From contig JANRIC010000237.1 in the NCBI GenBank assembly GCA_033765345.1, forward strand, positions 1 through 61,277: DNA of 61,277 bases, given 5' to 3'. The stretch comes from JANRIC01 sp033765345. Lineage in GTDB: Bacteria > Bacteroidota > Bacteroidia > Cytophagales > Microscillaceae. Position 1 is the first letter of the stretch, and every line of letters starts with the position of its first letter. This document shows, in pieces, positions 9,346-17,838 of this stretch. The position numbers and the translations under genes were made by a program. The notes beneath the pieces are model-generated. The model was not told the DNA's origin. It saw only the letters and a program-made list of their open reading frames with translations, and did no database searches.

Positions 9346-10584
9346 ATGAAAGAGGAAAAAGCACATATCCTTTATGTTGACGATGAGCCGGATAATCTTA
9401 CGGTTTTCAAATCAACCTTTCGTCGGTTTTACAAAATTCATACAGCCAATTCAGCTTTGGAAGGCATAGAAATCCTCAAAGAAAATCCTCAAATTGAGGT
9501 CATCATTACCGACCAGCGTATGCCTGAAACCACCGGAGTAGAGTTTCTCGAGAAAATACTTCCTGAATATCCTCATTCAGTGAGGATGATTTTGACTGGA
9601 TTCAGTGATATAGAGGCAATTATTGACTCTATCAACAAAGGGCAGGTCTACCGATACATCACCAAGCCCTGGAACCCAGAAGAGCTCCAAATTACTATTG
9701 ATAAAGCCATACAAGCACGCCGAAGCAATAACAGTCAAGCGAATTTGTCTTCTGATATTACCGAACAACTCCAAAAATTTGAGTCTGAAATTTCCCAACT
9801 CAAAGAAGATCTTTACACCAAAAATCTGGAAATCAATACCAATCTTAATTATTCCCGAAAGATTCAAGAGGTCTTGCTTCCTGATGCTGCCCTTTTAGCC
9901 TCCAATTTACAAGAATCCTTTATTTTCAATCGCCCTCAAAACGTAGTTTCGGGTGATTTTTACTGGTTTATTCCTCTGGCAAATAAAATTTTGATCGGCG
10001 TGGCGGATTGCCCAGGGCACGGTGTTTCGGGTGGCTTATTGAGTACCATTACACATAGTTTATTACAAGAAATCATCCACCCTGATGACCTGGCTTCTCC
10101 TGATCTGATACTTGCTTCTTTGGATCGGAATATCCGTAAAATGCTGAAACAGGATGAGACGGATATCCAGGATAACATTGCCATTTCTCTGTGTGTGATA
10201 GATAAAACCGCCAAAACTTTGGAATTTGCCGGAGCAAAATCGCCCTTGGTATATGTGGAAAATCATCAGCTTCATGAGATAGACGGAAATCGCCGAGCAG
10301 CCGGAGGTATTTTAAAGCTTCATGAATCAGAAAGAATCTTTCGAAAACATCTGATAAACCTGCACCCAGAACAGGTATTTTATTTATTTACAGATGGGTA
10401 TCAAAATCAGTTTGGAGGTCCTGACCACAAAAAGTTTAGAAGAGAGGCTTTTAGAGACCTTCTTCTGGAAATCCACAGAGAACCACTGAAAGATCAAAAA
10501 GAACTTCTAAAAGATCGCCTGAACGAATGGATGCAAAATGAAATTCAGGTGGACGATATTCTGATTTTCGGTTTTAAAATATAA
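9346..10584 (+). CDS. response regulator with PP2C/SpoIIE-type phosphatase output
   Basis: 412 residues. The receiver (about 8-122) has Asp12/Asp13 and phospho-acceptor Asp56 in ITDQRMP. A coiled coil (about 135-165) and a SpoIIE/RsbU-type Ser/Thr phosphatase domain (about 175-412) follow. Metal-ligand motifs are present: SGDFYW, ADCPGHG, FTDGYQ and QVDDILI. Such proteins dephosphorylate anti-anti-sigma (STAS) or similar partners in partner-switching pathways. No anti-sigma or anti-anti-sigma gene is adjacent, so the target is unknown. The gene follows the cyclase regulator closely and probably shares its transcript. It converges on the next gene with only 5 bp between stop codons. Confidence 0.92.
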   Translation: MKEEKAHILYVDDEPDNLTVFKSTFRRFYKIHTANSALEGIEILKENPQIEVIITDQRMPETTGVEFLEKILPEYPHSVRMILTGFSDIEAIIDSINKGQVYRYITKPWNPEELQITIDKAIQARRSNNSQANLSSDITEQLQKFESEISQLKEDLYTKNLEINTNLNYSRKIQEVLLPDAALLASNLQESFIFNRPQNVVSGDFYWFIPLANKILIGVADCPGHGVSGGLLSTITHSLLQEIIHPDDLASPDLILASLDRNIRKMLKQDETDIQDNIAISLCVIDKTAKTLEFAGAKSPLVYVENHQLHEIDGNRRAAGGILKLHESERIFRKHLINLHPEQVFYLFTDGYQNQFGGPDHKKFRREAFRDLLLEIHREPLKDQKELLKDRLNEWMQNEIQVDDILIFGFKI

Positions 10585-10589
10585 TCGAG

Positions 10590-13358
10590 TTACTCTATGA
10601 ATATCTTAGAGGTAAATAACTGATTGCCTTTTATAATCCGAGCGAAATACATTCCTGTTCCGTACTTTCTGAGGAATATTTCTTCGGATTGCCCACTGGT
10701 CATTAGACGACTGATGATTCTTCTACCAGTATAATCATAAATTTCTACAATCGCTTTTTCTTCATCAAGCGTACTTGTTTGCAAACTGATGGTTATTTTA
10801 TTATCGGAGCTATTGGGAAATATTCGGACGATATCCTCTTGTTGGTGTGCCAGGGAAGCTTGGTTGAGTATCTCGATATTCAGTTGGTCTGTGTGCCCGG
10901 GTTCTCCCTGGGCATTTTTTTGGCTATAAGAAGTATAGCTGAGGGTATAAAATCCGGCTTGAGGATACCAGGAATAATAATCGCCACGATTATCATCCCC
11001 CCAAGCTGCAAAAGGAGCAAGGTTTTCAGTTTGTTTTTTAATAACCCCTAGCCCTGTTTTGGTGATTACAAAGTCAACACTTTGGGCACATTTGGCATCT
11101 GCTCGGATATTAATTCTTGCAGGGAGGTTGTTTAATTGCAGTACTACGTTGCCATCTAAAGGAAGTGTACGAATATCCTGGTCGGTGATTGCGTTAACAA
11201 GCGTCAATTGCTCGATGTAATATTCCCCTATTACTTCAAAGTCTATATTGATACTTTGGCCTCTTTCTCCGGTCAGATACTTTCCGGAGTATGGAATGGC
11301 AATCAGCCGGTATTTTCCGGGGCAAAGTGATTCTCCGTGAATGAGCCCTCCGGTAGAGTCTCCAAAAAGCACATAAGGAGTCAGGTTTTCGGTTTGTTGA
11401 TGCCCAAACTCGCCTTCCAGCCACAAACCCACGCTGGCAGGGTTATCTGTATTATTAGCCTGAATACTTAGTTTTCGAGTATTCAATTGATTTAGATTTA
11501 ATTTGATTCCGTCATACATCTGAAGAATTTCTGCTTTTTTATCGGCATCTAGCAGACTAAAGCTCTTGAGAGGCGCAGCAATATTATCAACCAATTCAAA
11601 CTGAATGAGCAATGGAGTGCCTGGGATTCCCTGGCGGTTGATTTTGGTATAGGGTGTAGCTTTCAGCGTGTATTTTCCGGGAGTCAAGGTCTTTCCTAAT
11701 ATATTTGACCAGGGGGCATCTCCAAACAAAGTATAAGGTGCGATGTTTTCTATTTGTATGTGATTAATAGGTCCACTTAGTTCAAAATAAATACTTCCTT
11801 CTACATCAAGACTTAGCTCTGCTTTGAAACTCAGCTCATTGGCATCGATTACATTGTAACCTATTTTATCAAAAGGAAGCATTTTTTTAATGACTTTGTC
11901 ATTGTTCGTATTGATCAGATAAAGGTTTTTAATGGCGAGCGGCACCGCATTACGATTGATCATCAAAGCTTTTTGTGCGTTGATCCTTCCAAAACCGTGA
12001 TAAATATCCCAACCTTTGACATCTTCTTTCGGATCACCTACCTGATCTTCGGCAGTCAGGTGAAGAATCTCGCGTATTTCTTCTATACTGATGTAGGTCT
12101 TTTGAGCAATCAGAAGAGCCGCCAAACCCGAAACCAAGGGGGTAGCCTGGGAAGTACCTCCCCAATAAGAACCATAATAATTGTTATTGAGATGATGCAG
12201 CCCATACATATAATTCCCTGGGGCTACTACATCTATATGGTTTCCGTAATTACTACCACTACTGGTAGACCAGAAGAAAGGAGCTGATCTGCTATCATCT
12301 GCATCTGTAGAACCTACTGCAATGGTGCTGGGATACGCAGCTGGGTAATAAGGAGTGCTGTTGTTATAATTCATCATAGAAGCTACTACAAGCACATCAT
12401 TTAGCCGAGCATACTCGATAGCATCTTGTAATAATTGTGAGCTTCCTGCCCCGCCCAAAGACATATTAATTACGTGTGCTCCTTGATTTACTGCATAAAT
12501 AACTCCCTGAGCGATATTGGAATAGGCACCGACGCCTTGTGCATCCAATACTTTACAAACCAATAGTTTACAATTCCAGTCTACTCCGGCATAACCGATG
12601 GCATTATTCCCGTTGGCAGCCAAAAGCCCACTTACATTGGTTCCGTGTCCGTTATCGTCTAGGGGTTGATTATCCCGGTTGATAAAATCCCAGCCGTATA
12701 GATCATTGATCAATCCGTTTTGATCGTCATCTGTTGTATTGTCGGGTTTCTCGATTTTATTGCGCCATAATCTGCCTTTGAAATCAGGATGGTTCGGGTT
12801 GATACCAGTATCCAAAATAGCTACTATGACATTGGTATCGCCCTTTTGGATCTGCCAGGCGAGATCCATGTCTATGTCGGCATCTTTACGGCTTGGCATC
12901 TGCGTAAAGGTAGCATCGTTGTAGTGCGACCATTGCCGATTATAATAATAGGTATCATTAGGTCTGAGACCTTCTACCTCTTCAGTAGTGCCGGCTTGGT
13001 TTGCCAAATAATCAGGCTCAACATATTCAAATAAGCCGCTGGCCTGATATAGTTGAATGAGCGTTTGAATATTTTGCCCTGGTGCAAACTGAATCCTATA
13101 CATAGAAGATAAAAAATTAGATTCAGTATTATCGGTTGCTTTAGCACTTATCGGAGCTGCATAGATTGTCTGAATATCCTTAATTTGTTGATAGCGAGGC
13201 AATTTTTGCCAAACATTTAACTGAGTGATTTTTGCGGTTTGTTCTTTACGCAACTTTACAATCAATCGGTCTTTTACAAACGGAGGTTCAGTCTGTGCCT
13301 GGTTTTTCTGAAACCAAAATAAGAAAAAAAGGATTAGTAAGGATAATTTTTTTTTCAT
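10590..13358 (-). CDS. secreted subtilisin-like serine protease with T9SS sorting domain
   Basis: 922 residues from the ATG at 13358. The frame extends upstream to 13427, but the inner start puts the signal peptide (MKKKLSLLILFF, ending NQAQ) at the N-terminus. A propeptide-like region (about 30-120) precedes the S8 domain with Asp183 (ILDTGI), His238 (GHGTNVSG) and Ser403 (GGTSQATP). Three repeats of about 115 residues (about 475-833) follow, then a type A T9SS sorting domain (about 843-922, starting RIFPNS and ending TSKIFIE). The protein is expected to be exported, crossed through the outer membrane by T9SS and cleaved at the sorting domain. It shares its C-terminal cassette with the three genes upstream on the same strand. 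Confidence 0.93.
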   Translation of the reverse strand: MKKKLSLLILFFLFWFQKNQAQTEPPFVKDRLIVKLRKEQTAKITQLNVWQKLPRYQQIKDIQTIYAAPISAKATDNTESNFLSSMYRIQFAPGQNIQTLIQLYQASGLFEYVEPDYLANQAGTTEEVEGLRPNDTYYYNRQWSHYNDATFTQMPSRKDADIDMDLAWQIQKGDTNVIVAILDTGINPNHPDFKGRLWRNKIEKPDNTTDDDQNGLINDLYGWDFINRDNQPLDDNGHGTNVSGLLAANGNNAIGYAGVDWNCKLLVCKVLDAQGVGAYSNIAQGVIYAVNQGAHVINMSLGGAGSSQLLQDAIEYARLNDVLVVASMMNYNNSTPYYPAAYPSTIAVGSTDADDSRSAPFFWSTSSGSNYGNHIDVVAPGNYMYGLHHLNNNYYGSYWGGTSQATPLVSGLAALLIAQKTYISIEEIREILHLTAEDQVGDPKEDVKGWDIYHGFGRINAQKALMINRNAVPLAIKNLYLINTNNDKVIKKMLPFDKIGYNVIDANELSFKAELSLDVEGSIYFELSGPINHIQIENIAPYTLFGDAPWSNILGKTLTPGKYTLKATPYTKINRQGIPGTPLLIQFELVDNIAAPLKSFSLLDADKKAEILQMYDGIKLNLNQLNTRKLSIQANNTDNPASVGLWLEGEFGHQQTENLTPYVLFGDSTGGLIHGESLCPGKYRLIAIPYSGKYLTGERGQSINIDFEVIGEYYIEQLTLVNAITDQDIRTLPLDGNVVLQLNNLPARINIRADAKCAQSVDFVITKTGLGVIKKQTENLAPFAAWGDDNRGDYYSWYPQAGFYTLSYTSYSQKNAQGEPGHTDQLNIEILNQASLAHQQEDIVRIFPNSSDNKITISLQTSTLDEEKAIVEIYDYTGRRIISRLMTSGQSEEIFLRKYGTGMYFARIIKGNQLFTSKIFIE
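10857..11935 (-). repeat. three copies of the shared ~115-aa cassette repeat (subtilisin A)
   Basis: Each copy has the pattern: strand with LxLxxA/NxxD, a segment like LxxRxLSIxA, then GSxxFxLxG, then ENxxPYxLFGD, then PGxYxLxxxPY. The copies start near 11935, 11580 and 11220. The second copy carries Cys in LCPGKY (codon 11322-11324) and the third in KCAQSV (codon 11088-11090). No other Cys is seen in these copies. Confidence 0.85.
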
Positions 13359-13461
13359 AAAAAATCTAGTAAAAGTTAAGTAATCAAATACCGTTTTTTT
13401 GAGTCTAATTTGGTTAAAAACTACCATTTGCCTACGTTTAGGCGTTATGGATTGCGTTTTT

Positions 13462-16400
13462 CTACCGCTTTATAAATTGACGAATGATTACAGTCGATGT
13501 TGAATGAATAGAATTTTGCATATAAATTTTAAGTAAATAATTCCCATTTTGTAGGTTCAAAGCACTAAGGTCTATCTGCAATTGATGGGATTTTACTTTG
13601 ATCGGATCAATGCTTTGATAGGCTATATTTCCTAGGTAATCGCTGATTTCTACTCGAACATTTTGCTCAATTTCCTGCAAGAATTCAAGGTGAAGCATCT
13701 CATCCTCCACCGGATTAGGATACATATCTATTAATTGAATCTCGGAAGCATGCAAATTCTCAGTTCTATTCATCGTATTCAAAGTCAAATTATCTGGCCT
13801 TAGTTCAAAACTTAAAGACATGGACTGCCCTTCATTTCCTTGGGTGTTGGGTTCACTGTAAGGTTTTACAAGCAATACATAATAGCCTTCCGAGAGGTTT
13901 CCGGGCAGATAATCTTTTTTATTTTTATCTGCAAAAAGGGCAAAAGGCAGCTCGTTTTCCACGTTTTGATACAGTACATTTCCGGCTTGATCCTGGAGAA
14001 CAAATTGTACGCTTTTGCTGCAAGGGGTATTGGCTCGGATTGATAGTTCAGCAGTCGCCCCTGAAAATGTAATTATATTCTCCGAATCAGGGTCTAAATT
14101 TTGAATATCTGTATCATTCTGTGTGTCAATGAGTGTCAGACTTTCTACAAAAAGGTTTCCAAGCAAAGTAAATGTAATCTTGAGAGGGGTGCCACTTAAT
14201 CCCTGTCTTTGAGAAGCTTTATAAGGGATGGCTTCCAGGGTATAGATTCCGGGGCAAAATTCCCTGCCTTTGATCAGCGTTTTTTCTTCACCAAAAAGGG
14301 TATAAGGAGCAGAATTTTCTGTTTTAAAGGAATTAAAAGCTCCTTGCAGATCGAAAGAAATACTCCCAGGCTGTGTTGGTCCAGTTTCAGCCAATATACT
14401 AAGATTATTATTTTGCAAAGAGTACAGATCGATGATTGCTCCGTCTTCAAGAGCCATAATTTCGGTTTGAGTAGTAGCATCTATCAGTTTAAAGTTTTTG
14501 ACCTCAATCGGTTTATACTCTTTCAGGCTAAAATTCACAGAAAAATCAGGGCTTACTGCACCTGCCAGTTTTGCATCAGAGTAAGGAACCACAGAGAGTT
14601 TATAATTTCCCATAGGCAGCGCACGTCCCAATATCCGTTTGGTATGAAACTGATCTCCAAAAAGAGAATAAGGAAGATGATTTTCGGTCTGTCTGTGTGC
14701 AAAAGCCCCACTAAGGCTAATATCCAAACTTCCTATTGTGTCCGGGTCAGTTTCTACCTTAATTCCCGGTTGGGTAATTTTTGTAAGATCAATTTCAATT
14801 ACATCTCCTTCTTTGATCTCAGTGATGATTTGTTGTGTTTCGGTATTGATCAATAGTACTCTATCGATGAGGATTTCAGGAGTAGTGGGCAGATCATTCC
14901 AGGCATCAGTAATAAACACTCCACGCCCGTGGGTAGCAACGGCCACTCTTTTATCGGCGGGGCGAACAGTGAGCATATCACATCTTACGTTGGCTAACCC
15001 TTGATTGGCATTTTGCCAGCTTATATCTTGATTTGTAATGTTTGAAGTATACCATACGCCAAGTTCGGTGGCAAGCATTACTTCCTGATAGTTTGAAGGA
15101 TTAAACAAAACCCACCTCACGGGCATATCTGGCAAGCGATAAGCAGGCTTATCTTTACTCTGCCAGTGCAGACCGCCATCTTGGGTATACCATACCGATT
15201 GTACACCATAATTGGAGAAGGCTAATAATAATTCCTCATCACTTGCACCGATATCTATGGAAACAATATATCCCAAAGCTTGAATATCGTGGGTAATATT
15301 TTGAAAAATAGGTGTACTGCGGGCATTTTCTACCCGAAATATTTGGCCTCTATCCGTGCCAATAAAGAGTCGATCTGGGTTATAGGGGCTTACCTTAATG
15401 CTTGATATCAAGGCACCATCAAAAGCATCCGTTAGCAATGAAGTAGTAATGACTTGCCCAAAAAAATTGCTATAACGCATCAATTCATTGCCGCTTCCGG
15501 CTGCATACAAAATATTGTATCTGGAGTCATAATCACAAGGATTGATGGGGCGGCCTTTTGACTGAAATCCGGCTACCTGATCAAAGTTTATTCCTCCATC
15601 AAATGAGCGGTAGTAGGTATTATAAAATCTTGAAGCAATTACAAAATTGGGATTATCCCTGTCAATGAAAGTAAATGCGCCATCTCCTTCAAGTACTTCT
15701 TCAGTAGACTCAAAGCCCTGGCTATCAAATCGTTGAGTACCGTTATCCTGTGTACCTCCCAATAAAAATTCTGATTTCTGCACATTATCAATTGCCACGG
15801 AGTAAAACTGAGTCACATTATAATCCTGATTTCGGGGTTGAAAAGTAGGCTGGGAATCGACGGCAGCATCAGTTGAGTAGTAGACGCCTCCGTCATTGGC
15901 AAAAATCATATCCAGAGAGTTATCAGGGCGAAAGATAATTTGGTGCTGATCGGCGTGCATATAATTTTTAGAAAATCTGCCTTGCCAATGAGAGAGTCCT
16001 TCCCAACTTTGCCCCCCATCCATACTTTTATGAATATCTATTCCTCCTGCAAAAATGATTTGTGGGTTCTGTGGATGTACGTTTAGGATTAAGTCATAGT
16101 AAGCATGTCCACGGGTAAAATGATTTCCACTCCCATCAATCATCAATGGAATATTCAGGCTTTGCCAGGAATCTCCTCCATTTTCGGATTTGTACATCCA
16201 TTTAACATCTTTGCTACCTAATCCTCCGCCGGCCACTGCATAAAGAATTGTAGATGCATGAGAAATATTATTGGTGCTTGCTACTGCTAATTCAATTCTA
16301 TTTCCACCGATGTTGGGTGTAATATTCTGCCAGTTTTGGCCTTTATCAGTAGACCGGAAAATACGTCCTTCTGTAAAATTTAGCCCAAAAGAGGCGAATA

Positions 16401-17457
16401 AATCTCCATTGGCTGCAATTTCAATATCAGCAGCCCAATCATAAAAAAATCCCCCCAATTGGTTTTTGAATCGTGGAGCCAGGACTTTGGTCCAGGATTT
16501 CCCTCTGTCTGTGGATTTCATGATACCTCCACGGTTGGGCAAATCTCCGCGCGTTGCGGCATATACAATCCCTTGTGGGTCAACGACAATCTTTTGTATA
16601 TATGCAAAATCAGACAGGCTAAACTCCGGTCCGGGGGTAGTATTATCAAGATGTTCCCAATTTAAACCACCGTCTTTTGTTTTCCAGATTCCTCCTCCCC
16701 TCACGGCATCTACATTAAAAAAGCCTTCTCCTGTTCCCACATAAAATATTTGGGTATTATGAGGATCAAAAGCGATGGTCGTAATTGCTATATTTGCCCA
16801 AAAATCATCCAATCGTATCCAGGGAGATGCCTGATCGGTAATATTCAGGTTATACCAAAGCCCACCTGCGACCCCTCCGGCCCAGACTTTTTGATGATTA
16901 GGATCATTGGGATCAAACATCAGTGTCCGGGTTCGTCCTGCTACATTATTGGGTCCTTTTTCTGTCCATTGAATATGCGCTGCCTGGTTTTCTACGGTAT
17001 AGTTAGTATTTTTTTGTGCTTCCCAATTTTCCAAAAAGGCTTTCAGTCCGCGGTCACTGGGTACGTACCCCAAATAAGGATCCATAGTCATCAAATAATT
17101 CTGCTCCATTGGCAAATCTGGGCGGTCACGCTTAGGGATAGCTCTAATTTCTTCGTAGCTCAAATGAGGGCGATGATTGTAAGGATGATTAGCCATCAAA
17201 TTGTTGTAAGCAGCTCGATATTTTTCAAAGGTGATTGAATCATTTTCTATGAAAGTCTGATTTGTTTGTTCTCGATTCAAGATATTTATTTTCTCAAAGC
17301 CTGAATAAGACGGGGGAGAGTTTTTTGAAAAATATTGTGGATTGGGTTCTAAAATCGCCGATTTAGTGGAAGATTTAAAAAACCCGCCCAAACCAAACAC
17401 CCCAAGTATGAGGATAAAGATATATATTTTTAGTAAAATACTTCTCCTAGTTTTCAT
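13462..17457 (-). CDS. secreted BNR/sortilin-like beta-propeller protein with T9SS sorting domain
   Basis: 1331 residues with an N-terminal hydrophobic export segment (about 8-26). After a linker, the motif WTEKGPNNVAGRTRTL opens a region of Asp-box/BNR repeats (about 165-850). Examples are TKDGGLNWEHL, STDRGKSWTK, STDKGQNWQN, SENGGDSWQS, SMDGGQSWEG and TQDGGLHWQS, as in sortilin/VPS10-like propellers. No glycosidase or peptidase catalytic motif is seen. Three cassette repeats follow (about 862-1220), then a T9SS type A sorting domain (about 1238-1331, with MYPNPVEDE and a basic IRQFIKR end). The propeller probably binds a glycan or protein. Its ligand is unknown. It is 103 bp upstream of the subtilisin gene on the same strand. 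Confidence 0.9.
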   Translation of the reverse strand: MKTRRSILLKIYIFILILGVFGLGGFFKSSTKSAILEPNPQYFSKNSPPSYSGFEKINILNREQTNQTFIENDSITFEKYRAAYNNLMANHPYNHRPHLSYEEIRAIPKRDRPDLPMEQNYLMTMDPYLGYVPSDRGLKAFLENWEAQKNTNYTVENQAAHIQWTEKGPNNVAGRTRTLMFDPNDPNHQKVWAGGVAGGLWYNLNITDQASPWIRLDDFWANIAITTIAFDPHNTQIFYVGTGEGFFNVDAVRGGGIWKTKDGGLNWEHLDNTTPGPEFSLSDFAYIQKIVVDPQGIVYAATRGDLPNRGGIMKSTDRGKSWTKVLAPRFKNQLGGFFYDWAADIEIAANGDLFASFGLNFTEGRIFRSTDKGQNWQNITPNIGGNRIELAVASTNNISHASTILYAVAGGGLGSKDVKWMYKSENGGDSWQSLNIPLMIDGSGNHFTRGHAYYDLILNVHPQNPQIIFAGGIDIHKSMDGGQSWEGLSHWQGRFSKNYMHADQHQIIFRPDNSLDMIFANDGGVYYSTDAAVDSQPTFQPRNQDYNVTQFYSVAIDNVQKSEFLLGGTQDNGTQRFDSQGFESTEEVLEGDGAFTFIDRDNPNFVIASRFYNTYYRSFDGGINFDQVAGFQSKGRPINPCDYDSRYNILYAAGSGNELMRYSNFFGQVITTSLLTDAFDGALISSIKVSPYNPDRLFIGTDRGQIFRVENARSTPIFQNITHDIQALGYIVSIDIGASDEELLLAFSNYGVQSVWYTQDGGLHWQSKDKPAYRLPDMPVRWVLFNPSNYQEVMLATELGVWYTSNITNQDISWQNANQGLANVRCDMLTVRPADKRVAVATHGRGVFITDAWNDLPTTPEILIDRVLLINTETQQIITEIKEGDVIEIDLTKITQPGIKVETDPDTIGSLDISLSGAFAHRQTENHLPYSLFGDQFHTKRILGRALPMGNYKLSVVPYSDAKLAGAVSPDFSVNFSLKEYKPIEVKNFKLIDATTQTEIMALEDGAIIDLYSLQNNNLSILAETGPTQPGSISFDLQGAFNSFKTENSAPYTLFGEEKTLIKGREFCPGIYTLEAIPYKASQRQGLSGTPLKITFTLLGNLFVESLTLIDTQNDTDIQNLDPDSENIITFSGATAELSIRANTPCSKSVQFVLQDQAGNVLYQNVENELPFALFADKNKKDYLPGNLSEGYYVLLVKPYSEPNTQGNEGQSMSLSFELRPDNLTLNTMNRTENLHASEIQLIDMYPNPVEDEMLHLEFLQEIEQNVRVEISDYLGNIAYQSIDPIKVKSHQLQIDLSALNLQNGNYLLKIYMQNSIHSTSTVIIRQFIKR
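13797..14873 (-). repeat. three copies of the shared cassette repeat (BNR protein)
   Basis: Same repeat pattern as in the neighbouring genes, with ENHLPYSLFGD, ENSAPYTLFGE and ENELPFALFAD in the three copies. Cys appears in copy 2 (FCPGIY, codon 14254-14256) and copy 3 (PCSKSV, codon 14020-14022), and nowhere else in the repeats. Confidence 0.85.
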
Positions 17458-17838
17458 TATAAAAAGGTTTGTTTTGCAATCCTTGTTTTTGTACTTATCA
17501 TATTGATAGGGTTATAAAATAATAACTCTTTGAGATTAATTATTTCCAGATTTTTTAAAAAAATTATCCTTTAAAAACCTGTGCATGGTTATAATAGGCT
17601 AACAAATACACCTAACTGCTTGTGTATTGACAATATGCAAAAATTTATACGAAGAATATCCGGATAAATGGGTTTTGAATAGATAATGAGGGTGAAGAAT
17701 GGAATTATTATTTGTTTGGGATTAAATCTCAATCGTTGGTAGTCAATAATATATATTTAATCCCAAACAAATTTGCTGCTGATAGTACTTTAATACAAAA
17801 ATAATAGAATTTATCCAAAATAAAACTTTGTGTTTCTA
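17458..17838. other. gene-free region with a strong hairpin
   Basis: 381 bp between the NHL gene and the BNR gene, both on the minus strand. It holds the 18-bp inverted repeat listed separately and nothing else that can be supported. There is no T-run after the hairpin and no convincing promoter pair. Confidence 0.5.
17710..17772. repeat. perfect 18-bp inverted repeat, 27-nt loop
   Basis: Arms at 17710-17727 (ATTTGTTTGGGATTAAAT) and 17755-17772 are exact reverse complements. The hairpin lies about 67 bp past the stop of the NHL gene and about 253 bp before the BNR gene. It could end or stabilise the NHL transcript, or be a protein-binding operator. It lacks the U-tract of a typical intrinsic terminator. 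Confidence 0.75.

Noticed and set aside
13430..13443. Small hairpin GCCTACGTTTAGGC after the BNR gene as a terminator
   Set aside because: Only five paired bases and no T-run directly after it. Too weak to call.
14209..14856. Plus-strand frame of 215 codons opposite the BNR protein
   Set aside because: It mirrors the cassette repeats, has no recognisable features and would lie wholly inside a well-supported gene.
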